Shown here in pieces: positions 51,334-59,824 of a DNA stretch of 64,000 bases. Below the pieces are notes generated by a model. That model was not told the DNA's origin and made no database searches. It was given only the letters and a program-made list of their open reading frames with translations. Position 1 is the stretch's first letter; each line of letters opens with the position of its first letter. The stretch spans positions 1 to 64,000 of the forward strand of contig CALDSK010000237.1 in the NCBI GenBank assembly GCA_937911865.1, read 5' to 3'. A program made the translations under genes and the position numbers. This stretch comes from an uncultured Synechococcus sp. (GTDB lineage: Bacteria; Cyanobacteriota; Cyanobacteriia; Phormidesmidales; Phormidesmidaceae).

Positions 51334-52543
51334 AAAGACAAGGGAATTAATTAGGATCTATCAAGCTGAACGGTTTTTGGAAGGTAGAACTCAAAACTTG
51401 ATAGAGCATATACCGAAACAGGTTAATAAGTCGAGACAATATGTTGACTCTCTTAGGGTTAAAGATGGTATATACGGCCGGTATCGATATACAGAAAAAG
51501 GAAAAATCCCGCTTTTATACGCATCTGTTTTTGCCGCTTTGTTCTGCCATATTGTAGGTGATTTACAGAGCATAAGCTTAGATGAGAGAGCTCAATGGGC
51601 TGAATATATAAGAAGTCATCAGTGCTCAGATGGTCTCTTTAAAGATGCAGCTGTATCTAACGCAATTGCTGAAACAGAAGATTGGTGGGGATGGCGTCAT
51701 CTTACTTTACTGTGTTTAATGGCGCTTTATGCACTAGGTTCCACGCCAGTAGTGTCTCTCAACTACTTAGAGACGTATGATTCTCCTCAGAAAATAAAGC
51801 AATGGATTGGCCGACTTGATTGGGGAGAGCGTGCATCCTACAGCAGCAATGCTGTACAAAATGTTTGTGGCAGTTTTCAGTTCTTTAGAGACGCTAATCC
51901 AGGACTCAAAACCCAATCATTAATCAATACTATCCTTTTTGAAGTAAGTGAGCGATGCAACTCGAATAATGGATTGTGGGGGCGAAATAGTAATGTCTAT
52001 CGAGCGCTGTCTGAAGGTGTTCAGGCAGCGTATCATTTTTGGTTACTATATTGGTACGAGGGATATAATATTCCGTTCCCAGAACAAGCTTTTGAGTCTT
52101 TATTGACTCTGCAAAATAAACTAGGTGGGTTTGACTTAGAAAATATTTTTTCCACTGCTTGCCAAGATATTGATGCTCTTTACCCAATAGTAGTACTTTC
52201 AACTCAGAAGAAAGAATTCTATGAAAAGAGTAGCCACTTTATTCATAGAGGCCTGTTATGGAATTCTCTGAACTTTAATAAAAATGGCGGTGCTTGTTTT
52301 CAAAAGTATGCTGCTTTTGAGTATGGGCACCCCTTGATGAGTAATCCGAAGGGAGGTAGCTCTATTTTTGCAACTTGGTTCCGAACTTTATTATTGGCAT
52401 ACTGCTATCCAGTCTTTTATTCGTCTTTATCTAGCACTGCGAAAGCTAATGCTTCTGATTACCTTCTAAAGTTTCACTTTTTGGATTGCCCAGGATATCA
52501 GTATTCTCCTAACTTTAATAAGTACCATCGTGAATATAGTTGA
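51311..52543 (+). CDS. Unknown protein, possible alpha/alpha-toroid fold
   Basis: The 410-residue soluble protein overlaps the preceding ATPase gene by 23 bp and the next gene by 14 bp, so it is part of the operon. It is helical, with repeated motifs resembling those of terpenoid-cyclase or prenyltransferase toroids: RVKDGIYGRYRYTEKGKIPLLYASVFAAL, RSHQCSDGLFKD, TLQNKLGGFDLEN and NKNGGACFQ, i.e. glycine-rich QxxxGxF-like turns spaced between helix pairs. No DxDD or other catalytic motif is evident. It may be a lyase, a cyclase-like enzyme or a sugar-modifying enzyme; the true role is unknown. The ATG at 51311 is chosen from the frame start. Confidence 0.7.
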   Translation: MSLKTTIKKTRELIRIYQAERFLEGRTQNLIEHIPKQVNKSRQYVDSLRVKDGIYGRYRYTEKGKIPLLYASVFAALFCHIVGDLQSISLDERAQWAEYIRSHQCSDGLFKDAAVSNAIAETEDWWGWRHLTLLCLMALYALGSTPVVSLNYLETYDSPQKIKQWIGRLDWGERASYSSNAVQNVCGSFQFFRDANPGLKTQSLINTILFEVSERCNSNNGLWGRNSNVYRALSEGVQAAYHFWLLYWYEGYNIPFPEQAFESLLTLQNKLGGFDLENIFSTACQDIDALYPIVVLSTQKKEFYEKSSHFIHRGLLWNSLNFNKNGGACFQKYAAFEYGHPLMSNPKGGSSIFATWFRTLLLAYCYPVFYSSLSSTAKANASDYLLKFHFLDCPGYQYSPNFNKYHREYS

Positions 52544-54155
52544 CTCTCAAAACACTAGGAATACAGACCAAAAGCCGATTTGGGACGCTTCTTTGGATGC
52601 TTACTGGTCCGTTCCTACTCAAATGACAGAATCAGAGCGATTTCTCCTCTCTGAACTTGCCCAGAAAATTGATCAAGAGGGACTCATTGTAGAAGTGGGA
52701 AGCTATCTGGGCGCTAGCACTTGCTTCCTAGCCCATGGAAGTCATGGGAAAGCTCGAAGCGTTTATGCTGTCGATACCTGGCAAAATCATGCCATGACGG
52801 AAGGACAGAAAGACACATACGCTCAGTTTTTAAAGAATACAAGTCCATTTGGAGAGATAGTTATTCCATTACGAGGTTTCTCTACCGAAATTGCAAAGAA
52901 CTTTCAGCACGAGATAGATTTACTTTTTCTGGACGGGGATCACTCATACGAAGGACTCAAAAGTGATTTAGATGCTTGGTTGCCGAAAATGAAGCGTAAT
53001 GGAATGGTTGTATTTCATGACTATGGTTGGTCTGAAGGCATTCAGAAAGCTGTGCAAGAATTAATTTTCCCTATTCAGATAGATGGCGGTCAATGTCTAG
53101 ATAGCATTTATTGGGCAAGAGTGAATACTCAGAAAGTAAATGAAGAGAGGGCACCTCGTGTATCTGTTGTTATTCCCACTCTTAATAGAGCTACTTATGC
53201 GTTTGAAGCTCTCAATAGCGTGATAGCACAGAAAACAGATATTACATATGAGATTATTGTCATTGATAACGGCTGTGATCCAGCTTTAGAACAAGACATT
53301 CTAAAAGCGAACCTTGAGTCTTCTCTTTCTATTACTTACAGAGCATTACCTGAGCTTGGGCTCCATAATGGTCGTAATGTAGGGGCTCTGCTGTCGAAAG
53401 GCGAAATTGTCGTTTATATAGATGACGACGTTCTCGTTTCGTCTGATTGGATCAATCAAATTTATCTGCCTTTCGACGATCCTAAGGTAGGTGCTGTTGC
53501 AGGTAAAAGTTCGCCTAGATGGGAAGGTGTCCCGCCCATCTGGTTGTCACAGATCGATCAAAGTTTTCTAAGTCTTCTAGATCTTGGTACCCAAACTCAA
53601 GAACTACAATGGCCGCAAACACCTTTTGGTTGTAACATGGCTGTTCGTAAGTGCTTGATCCTAGGATTGAGAGGATTTCATCCTGATGGAACCGCAGAGA
53701 ATGGTATTCAATGGCACCGTGGAGATGGTGAAACTGGATTCACTAAAAAGGTTTATGATGCCGGATATAAAGTAGTGTACGCAGGTAAAGCTTGGCTGCA
53801 TCATAGAATTCCTGCACAGCGTCTAGAACATGATGCCTTGAAATCAAGAGCTGAAAAAAGCGCGATTAGTAGCTTCTATACCAAAATCAGAAATAATCGC
53901 TATCGTCGCTGGCAATTAGCAACGATAGCGTTGATTAGTTTTATCAAGTTCGTTAAGGCTGCTCTTTATACTAGTCTTCTGGCTCCATTTGCTTGTTCAT
54001 CTAAGAGAGTGAAAGCGGACCTATCATCTGTTTATAACTGGACAGCGATGATCTATCAATTGCGCTTAATCACGGATAAAGATCTTCGACGCTGGGTCTT
54101 TCGTCCTGACTATTGGCTTTCTTCTGCTCGACTAGAGGAAATAATCTCTGAGTAG
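52530..54155 (+). CDS. Fused class I methyltransferase and family 2 glycosyltransferase
   Basis: Residues about 20-195 form a methyltransferase-24-like Rossmann domain (IVEVGSYLGASTCFLA; DLLFLDGDHSYEGLKSDL; GMVVFHDYGW). Residues about 210-450 form a GT2 domain with the VSVVIPTLNR start, the nucleotide-sugar DDD motif (IDDDVLVS) and GDGETGF. The C-terminal 60 residues are hydrophobic and may associate with the membrane. One protein could thus add and methylate a sugar, or the methyl group may cap the chain, which would suit the Wzt C-terminal domain upstream. The start is a GTG overlapping the previous gene. Confidence 0.85.
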   Translation: MNIVDSQNTRNTDQKPIWDASLDAYWSVPTQMTESERFLLSELAQKIDQEGLIVEVGSYLGASTCFLAHGSHGKARSVYAVDTWQNHAMTEGQKDTYAQFLKNTSPFGEIVIPLRGFSTEIAKNFQHEIDLLFLDGDHSYEGLKSDLDAWLPKMKRNGMVVFHDYGWSEGIQKAVQELIFPIQIDGGQCLDSIYWARVNTQKVNEERAPRVSVVIPTLNRATYAFEALNSVIAQKTDITYEIIVIDNGCDPALEQDILKANLESSLSITYRALPELGLHNGRNVGALLSKGEIVVYIDDDVLVSSDWINQIYLPFDDPKVGAVAGKSSPRWEGVPPIWLSQIDQSFLSLLDLGTQTQELQWPQTPFGCNMAVRKCLILGLRGFHPDGTAENGIQWHRGDGETGFTKKVYDAGYKVVYAGKAWLHHRIPAQRLEHDALKSRAEKSAISSFYTKIRNNRYRRWQLATIALISFIKFVKAALYTSLLAPFACSSKRVKADLSSVYNWTAMIYQLRLITDKDLRRWVFRPDYWLSSARLEEIISE

Positions 54156-54252
54156 TGCTTTGTCAGTAGGCAAAGACAGATTCTGCGGAAAAACAAGCTC
54201 AAGCATATTATCCATCAGCCCTTTTAGATCGATTAATGAATCATCAATAAAA

Positions 54253-55167
54253 ATGGAACTAACCTCAACAATCCAATACTGGTTGCCATCGGCGATTGTG
54301 CCTCTGGTCAAGCGCCTTTCAGGCAAAGATAATCAGAGTTTGATAGATTCTTTTCTTAAGAACGGACGAGTCCCATGGTCATCAGGTTACAACTCTTATA
54401 AAGATACATTTATCGCTGATGTTTTAGCCCATAAGGCACACTGGCAGCAGTGGCAAAAAGGAGAAAGATTACCTATTGGGTATGGCTCTGGACTGGATGA
54501 GCGGTGTGTAGAATATCCTTGGGCATTTGCAAACTTACCTGAATCGGCGACTCGAATCTTGGATGCTGGTTCTGCTCTGAACTTTGAGCATTTGGTTTCG
54601 CAATTTGATTTGTCGCGTCAATCACTCGATATTGTGACCCTTGCTCCTGAGCATAGATGTTTTTGGCAGCAGGGTATCTCATACTTATATCACGATCTTA
54701 GATGTCTCCCTTTAAAGAATGATTTTTACAGTGCGATTGTGAGTCTTTCAACAATAGAGCATATAGGTTTTGATAATAGACTATATGACTCAAATACTGA
54801 TGTTGAAGATGCTCCTCTAGACTATTTATTCGCCATTCAAGAGTTGCGCCGTGTTCTGAAACCTGGTGGCAGTTTAATCCTAAGTGTTCCTTTTGGGAGG
54901 TACAAGAAGTTCGATTCATTTCAGCAATTCGATTGCGAATTACTTGAACGCGCTATTGAGACGTTCTCACCGGAAACATATCGAATCTATTTTTATCGTT
55001 ATTCTCAGGAAGGTTGGCAAGTATCAACGGCTGAAGATTGTATGGATGCTCAGTATGTTGAATGGATAACTCAGTTAAAATCTTCTAAGCTTCCTAAAGT
55101 ACTGCCCGTTGAGCCTGACAAGGCAGCAGCAGCGAGGGCCGTAGCCTGTATAGAGCTGATTAAATAG
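54253..55167 (+). CDS. SAM-dependent methyltransferase-like protein
   Basis: The 304-residue protein has a Rossmann methyltransferase core, ILDAGSALNFEHLVSQF (motif I, about 101-117), a LSTIEHIGFD post-II motif (about 173-182), and LRRVLKPGGSLILSVPFG (about 212-229), typical of methyltransferase-11 relatives. Motif I reads DAGSA rather than the usual DxGxGxG, so cofactor binding may be altered. ATG at 54253 is chosen; the frame can also open with a TTG at 54160, 4 bp after the previous stop. The substrate is probably a sugar or lipid-linked intermediate of the cluster. Confidence 0.75.
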   Translation: MELTSTIQYWLPSAIVPLVKRLSGKDNQSLIDSFLKNGRVPWSSGYNSYKDTFIADVLAHKAHWQQWQKGERLPIGYGSGLDERCVEYPWAFANLPESATRILDAGSALNFEHLVSQFDLSRQSLDIVTLAPEHRCFWQQGISYLYHDLRCLPLKNDFYSAIVSLSTIEHIGFDNRLYDSNTDVEDAPLDYLFAIQELRRVLKPGGSLILSVPFGRYKKFDSFQQFDCELLERAIETFSPETYRIYFYRYSQEGWQVSTAEDCMDAQYVEWITQLKSSKLPKVLPVEPDKAAAARAVACIELIK

Positions 55168-55177
55168 GAGGAACTCT

Positions 55178-55324
55178 TTGTTGAAGAGAGTCTTTTCAGG
55201 CCTTGGCAGGTTAAAAATAAAGCCTATTCATACATCTACAGTTTTCGAGAAAACGACTCATTATGAGAATTGGTATTTATCTCAAAGAATCGATTCCAGA
55301 ACGTGGAGGAAGTTACACATTTGA
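55178..55324 (+). CDS. Possible short leader ORF with a very strong ribosome-binding site
   Basis: AGGAGGA (55166-55172) stands 5 nt before TTG at 55178, opening a 48-codon frame (MLKRVFSGLGRLKIKPIH...) that ends at 55324, inside the next glycosyltransferase gene. It may be a translated leader that couples translation to that gene, or a remnant. The peptide is basic and matches nothing recognised. Confidence 0.3.
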   Translation: MLKRVFSGLGRLKIKPIHTSTVFEKTTHYENWYLSQRIDSRTWRKLHI

Positions 55325-56477
55325 GACTCAAATCTTAGAAGCATTTCTGAACCTGTCAGCGCAAAGCAAACATAGTTTTATAGTGCTGAATTCAGTCCCT
55401 CAGAATTTTCCTCAGAAAAGTCAGAATGTTAGCTTCCTCGCCGCTTCGAAAGGTAATCATAATCCGACTGCCCAATATTTTAAGCCTCGCGCAGTAGATG
55501 AAATCAAGAAAGTAGCACCTTTTTTGCAAGCTGTTAGAAGCAAAAAACGATTGAGATCGCAAAATCAGCTTGCCAAGAATCTCGAATTGAACTTAATTTG
55601 GTCAATAGTCCCAGGAGTATACACTGCAGATATTCCATACATTACCCCTATATTCGATCTGCAGCATCGCCTGCAGCCCTATTTCCCTGAAGTCAGTCGT
55701 GACGGTGAATGGGAAAAGCGGGAAAGTAGTATTGCCCCTTTGGTGAGTCGAGCAATGACCATTCTCACCGGCACAGAAGTTGGAAAAGCTGAAATAGAAC
55801 GATTTTATGATGTTCCTTCTGAAAGAATTCGAGTGATTCCATTTCCTCCTCCAACTTTTAGTAAAGAGAACAGCGATGAGAACTCAGATAAGATTCTAGA
55901 GAAATATAAACTTCCGGAGAGATACCTACTTTATCCGGCTCAATTTTGGCCTCATAAAAATCATGCAAACTTACTATTGGCAATCTTTCAGTTGAAGAAA
56001 GAGTATGACTTAACAGTTTCAATTGTATTTGTTGGAGCCGATAAGGGAAACTTGAGTTATCTTCAAGCTCTAGTCAATCGTTATGACTTGTCAGAACAGA
56101 TTAAATTACTTGGATTTGTTCCCCGAACTGATCTAGGCTTATTGTATCGGCGAGCGATCGCACTCACGTTTGTCTCATTTTTTGGACCCGACAACCTACC
56201 GCCCTTGGAAGCCTTTTCTCAGGGGTGTCCGGTTATCGCTGCTAATGTACCAGGTGCACAAGAACAATTAGGCAATGCTGCAAAACTTGTTGATCCTAAA
56301 AGCGCAACCGAAATTTCAATTGCTATAAAAGATTTTTGGCAGCAAGATGAGCTTCGTCAAGATTATATTAAGCGAGGCTTCCAACGCGCCGCGCAATGGT
56401 CTGCTCAAGACTACGTTCAGCAGGTCTTCCAAGTCTTTGATGATTTAGAGCCGATTTTGTCTTGCTGGCAAGTCTAA
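55263..56477 (+). CDS. Family 4 glycosyltransferase (GT-B)
   Basis: The 404-residue protein has the GT-B fold: MRIGIYLKESIPERGGSYTFE at the N-terminal glycine-rich loop, YPAQFWPHKNHANLLLA (about 226-242) and IKLLGFVPRTDLGLLYRRA (about 280-298). The donor-binding EX7E-like region PLEAFSQGCPVIAANVPGAQEQLG (about 319-342) follows. It would add one sugar from a nucleotide donor to the growing lipid-linked chain. The ATG lacks its own clear ribosome-binding site and lies inside a short upstream ORF. A rare HIP1 site of the island (56154-56161) is in this gene. Confidence 0.9.
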   Translation: MRIGIYLKESIPERGGSYTFETQILEAFLNLSAQSKHSFIVLNSVPQNFPQKSQNVSFLAASKGNHNPTAQYFKPRAVDEIKKVAPFLQAVRSKKRLRSQNQLAKNLELNLIWSIVPGVYTADIPYITPIFDLQHRLQPYFPEVSRDGEWEKRESSIAPLVSRAMTILTGTEVGKAEIERFYDVPSERIRVIPFPPPTFSKENSDENSDKILEKYKLPERYLLYPAQFWPHKNHANLLLAIFQLKKEYDLTVSIVFVGADKGNLSYLQALVNRYDLSEQIKLLGFVPRTDLGLLYRRAIALTFVSFFGPDNLPPLEAFSQGCPVIAANVPGAQEQLGNAAKLVDPKSATEISIAIKDFWQQDELRQDYIKRGFQRAAQWSAQDYVQQVFQVFDDLEPILSCWQV

Positions 56478-56590
56478 TCGGTTCTAGAACTTGTTGAGGA
56501 ATATCTGTGCGATGGGAACTATAACCCTAATATCATTAAACAAGAAATTTTGGTAATAGCAATGCCTTTTAATCTGGAGTGTTCTCAATT

Positions 56591-57031
56591 GTGATTGACG
56601 AAATCACCGATCGCGATATTCTACTAGCCATTATTGTTTCTCAAAAATTTCGAGAAAAAGGAATCCACTTCTTTACGCCTAGCGGACTTTCTCAGCAGCT
56701 GGCGTACATGCGCCATCCTGCTGGTAAAATTATCCCTCCTCATATTCACAATCCTGTATCTCGCCAGGTTCAGTACACTCAGGAAGTTCTTCTAATTAAG
56801 CGAGGTCAACTGAGGGTCGATTTTTACAATGACGACCGACAATATCTCGAAAGTCGTCTTCTTGAGGCTGGAGATGTCATATTGCTGATCAGGGGTGGTC
56901 ATGGTTTCGAAGTTGTTGAAGAAGTCGAAATGATTGAGGTTAAGCAGGGGCCTTATGTTGGGGAACAAGATAAAACTCGTTTTGAGGTTCCGTTAGCTAA
57001 ACCAGTAAAAGTTGCATCTCAGGCCTACTAG
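56591..57031 (+). CDS. Cupin-fold protein of the amino-sugar module
   Basis: The GTG at 56591 is chosen because GGAG lies 11 nt upstream; a GTG at 56579 is an alternative. The product of about 146 residues has a cupin pattern: PPHIHN with two metal-binding-type histidines, EVLLIKRGQLRVDFYND, LEAGDVILLIRGGHGFEV and VEMIEVKQGPYVG. The gene ends 2 bp before the aminotransferase gene, which suggests a linked step such as isomerisation or epimerisation of a keto sugar or a binding role. It does not match FdtA-type ketoisomerases by eye, so the activity is open. Confidence 0.7.
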   Translation: MIDEITDRDILLAIIVSQKFREKGIHFFTPSGLSQQLAYMRHPAGKIIPPHIHNPVSRQVQYTQEVLLIKRGQLRVDFYNDDRQYLESRLLEAGDVILLIRGGHGFEVVEEVEMIEVKQGPYVGEQDKTRFEVPLAKPVKVASQAY

Positions 57032-57033
57032 CT

Positions 57034-58149
57034 ATGAATTTCATTCCTGTTAATGAGCCATTTTTACCGGCTAAAGCCAAAATCTACCTCAATCAGTGCA
57101 TAGATACAGGATGGATTTCTTCCGAGGGGCAATTTGTCCGAGATTTTGAAGAAAAATTTGCCTACACTGTTAGCCGACAGTATGGCATTGCTGTGTGTAA
57201 TGGCTCTGCTGCCTTAGAAGTTGCTGTTGCCGCACTCGATATTGGTGCTGGTGATGAGGTCATTTTGCCTACTTTTACTATCATTTCCTGTGCGGCGGCT
57301 ATAGTCAGGGCTGGCGCAACCCCTGTCGTCATTGATGCTGACTCAGAAACCTGGAATATGGACGTTAGTCAGATAGAATCTGCTATTACGCCCCGTACCA
57401 AGGCCATTATGGTTGTTCACATTTATGGCTTGCCAGTAGATATGGATGCAGTGGTTGCAATCGCAAATAAATATCAGCTAGCTATTATCGAGGATGCCGC
57501 TGAGGCTCATGGTCAGAATTACCATCAACGACCTTGTGGTAGTTTTGGTGATATTAGTACTTTCAGTTTCTATGCCAATAAGCATGTCACTACTGGTGAG
57601 GGTGGAATGTTACTCACCGACGATAGTCGGCTTGCTGAGCAGTGCCGGTCATTGCGAAATCTCTGCTTTCAGAAGACTCAGCGTTTTATTCATGAAAAGC
57701 TGGGTTGGAATTTTCGTATGAGTAATCTGCAGGCAGCTGTAGGCATCGCTCAGCTCGAAAGTATCCCAGCTATCACTGAGCGCAAAAGAGAGATAGGTCG
57801 CCAGTATACTCAGCAACTTGAATCAATTAGTGGACTACAGCTGCCTCTTCCCAAAACTGATTATGCGAAAAATATTTATTGGGTGTATGGTGTCGTTCTA
57901 TCAAATGATCGTTCTGAAACAGCCCAGGAGGTTATGTCAGTACTAGCTGAACGCAATATCGGTACCCGCCCCTTTTTCTGGCCAATGCATCAACAACCAG
58001 CTTTTTCGGCTTCAGGTTTGTTTGAAAATATTCATTGCCCTGTAGCAGAGAGATTAGCCTGCAAAGGTTTTTATCTCCCTAGTGGTACGGCGCTCATTGA
58101 TGAGGATGTAGAAATTGTGTCTCGTACATTAAAAGAGGTACTAGCATGA
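57034..58149 (+). CDS. DegT/DnrJ/EryC1/StrS-family sugar aminotransferase
   Basis: The 371-residue PLP enzyme converts a nucleotide-linked keto sugar to an amino sugar. Visible hallmarks are GSAALEVAVAALDIGAGDEVI (about 56-76), EDAAEAHGQ (about 153-161), the PLP lysine in YANKHVTTGEGGM (about 184-190), NFRMSNLQAAVGIAQL (about 228-243) and a C-terminal LPSGTALIDEDVE. It overlaps the next methyltransferase gene by 4 bp and follows the cupin gene by 2 bp, so the three form a tight module. Confidence 0.93.
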   Translation: MNFIPVNEPFLPAKAKIYLNQCIDTGWISSEGQFVRDFEEKFAYTVSRQYGIAVCNGSAALEVAVAALDIGAGDEVILPTFTIISCAAAIVRAGATPVVIDADSETWNMDVSQIESAITPRTKAIMVVHIYGLPVDMDAVVAIANKYQLAIIEDAAEAHGQNYHQRPCGSFGDISTFSFYANKHVTTGEGGMLLTDDSRLAEQCRSLRNLCFQKTQRFIHEKLGWNFRMSNLQAAVGIAQLESIPAITERKREIGRQYTQQLESISGLQLPLPKTDYAKNIYWVYGVVLSNDRSETAQEVMSVLAERNIGTRPFFWPMHQQPAFSASGLFENIHCPVAERLACKGFYLPSGTALIDEDVEIVSRTLKEVLA

Positions 58150-58916
58150 GCGTTTTTGAAAACTATGCTCAGTATTATGACCTGCTATACCAAGATAAAG
58201 ATTATGAAGGAGAATCCCGCTTTGTTCATGAGCTTATCTCCAACTACTCCCCTGATGCTCGAACTATTCTAGAGCTGGGTAGTGGTACAGGTCGTCATGC
58301 CGAAATTCTTGCTCGCTCAGGTTTTCAGCTTTGTGGGGTTGAGCGTAGTGCTGAAATGCTTGCCCACTGTATGTCACGCTACGACACACTCACCCCTAAG
58401 TTGAAAGACTCTCTAACATTTACTCACGGAGATTTGCGAAATTGCATCATACAACGCTCCTTTGATGCTGTTATTTCACTTTTTCACGTAATTAGCTATC
58501 AAACTAGTAATAATGATTTGATTGCTGCATTTCGTACTGCACGAAAACATCTTAAGTCTAGCGGTCTTTTTATCTTTGATGTTTGGTACGGCCCAGCCGT
58601 AATGTATACACCGCCGAGCGTTCGCGTTAAAAGATTGCAGAGTGAAACACACGAGCTTATTCGTATCGCTGAGCCAGTACAATATTGCAATGAAAATATT
58701 GTTGATGTCAATTATCGATTACTTCTGAAAGAACAAAGCTCGTTAAAGACAGATTCTGTGACAGAGCTTCATCGTATGCGCTATCTTTTCAAACCGGAAC
58801 TGGAACTTCTATTGAATATGACTGACTTTAAATTGATAGACACTTGTGCGTGGCTTACGCGTGAAGAGATTAGCTTCAATACATGGGGAGCTTGCTTTAT
58901 TGCTCAATCAATCTGA
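58146..58916 (+). CDS. SAM-dependent methyltransferase, probable amino-sugar N-methyltransferase
   Basis: The 256-residue protein has FENYAQYYDLLYQDKDYEGE at the N-terminus, motif I ILELGSGTGRHAEILA (about 41-56), GVERSAEMLA (about 64-73) and FDAVISLFHVISYQ (about 105-118). This pattern recalls DesVI/TylM1 enzymes that dimethylate the 3-amino group of dTDP sugars. The overlap with the aminotransferase gene supports methylation of the newly formed amino group, though other acceptors are possible. Confidence 0.8.
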   Translation: MSVFENYAQYYDLLYQDKDYEGESRFVHELISNYSPDARTILELGSGTGRHAEILARSGFQLCGVERSAEMLAHCMSRYDTLTPKLKDSLTFTHGDLRNCIIQRSFDAVISLFHVISYQTSNNDLIAAFRTARKHLKSSGLFIFDVWYGPAVMYTPPSVRVKRLQSETHELIRIAEPVQYCNENIVDVNYRLLLKEQSSLKTDSVTELHRMRYLFKPELELLLNMTDFKLIDTCAWLTREEISFNTWGACFIAQSI

Positions 58917-58922
58917 GTTCCC

Positions 58923-59822
58923 ATGGCTTTGTCGACTTATATTTTGATTCCAGCTCATAATCGTAAGACAACTACTTTGCGTTGTCTTACGATATTAAGA
59001 GAACTAGGTGTGTTAGGACAGTATTCAGTTGTGCTAGTAGATGACGGCTCTACTGATGGTACTGCCGATGCTGTTTATCAAACTTTCCCTGAAGTCCAGG
59101 TTCTAATAGGAAATGGACATCTGTGGTGGACTGGCGCTATAGAAATGGCTATGCGCTATGCCTACAGCGAAGGGGCTGAATACCTCATCTGGTTTAACGA
59201 TGATTGCCGAGTTGAAATAGATATTTTCTCAAAGCTAGTCTCATTATGCAGCGCTCATTCCAAAAGCATTGTCGGTTGTCAAGGCTATAACGCTAAGCAG
59301 ACAAGACAAGTGGTTTTTGGAGGTAAGCGAAAAACATGGAAAGGATACCGATGGCTGCCTATACCTGAAGGTACAATTCATCAGTGCGACCTACTGAGTG
59401 GGAATCTTGTGTGTATTCCACGCAGCGTAGTTGATCGAATTGGTTATCCAGATACTGCCAAGACTCCTCACTACGGTGGTGATGCATTGTATCTAATTCG
59501 AGCTCAGAACGCTGGATTTCAACTGTTTATCGATGCTCGATACTCTGTTTACGATACAGCTGTAAGAACCAGTCAACTCTATCCTGAGCACTGGTTGCTC
59601 GCAGAAGGCTCTGCTTTGAAACTTCTTGAGTTAGTTATTACTCCTCAGTCCGGTTTGAGCTGGCGAATCTGGTTCTCAATTAATTGGGAAGCTTACAACT
59701 GCTGGGGCTTAATTATGTTCTTGAAGAAGTACCTATCAGTTTTCCTTGTGACGATGTTGCGTTTTTTGCCCTTTTCGCTTCGAAAAAACTTGCATATTAA
59801 CATATCTACTTCTTCTACATAA
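58923..59822 (+). CDS. Family 2 glycosyltransferase (rhamnosyltransferase-like)
   Basis: The 299-residue protein has the GT2 start YILIPAHNRKTTTLRCL, the acidic pair in LVDDGSTDGT, GNGHLWWTGA, WFNDDCRVE as the metal/donor motif (about 89-97) and GGDALYLIRA. The C-terminal 50 residues are hydrophobic, suggesting membrane association. It probably adds a sugar in the repeat unit. It is packed between its neighbours with 6-bp and 2-bp gaps. Confidence 0.9.
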   Translation: MALSTYILIPAHNRKTTTLRCLTILRELGVLGQYSVVLVDDGSTDGTADAVYQTFPEVQVLIGNGHLWWTGAIEMAMRYAYSEGAEYLIWFNDDCRVEIDIFSKLVSLCSAHSKSIVGCQGYNAKQTRQVVFGGKRKTWKGYRWLPIPEGTIHQCDLLSGNLVCIPRSVVDRIGYPDTAKTPHYGGDALYLIRAQNAGFQLFIDARYSVYDTAVRTSQLYPEHWLLAEGSALKLLELVITPQSGLSWRIWFSINWEAYNCWGLIMFLKKYLSVFLVTMLRFLPFSLRKNLHINISTSST

Positions 59823-59824
59823 GA

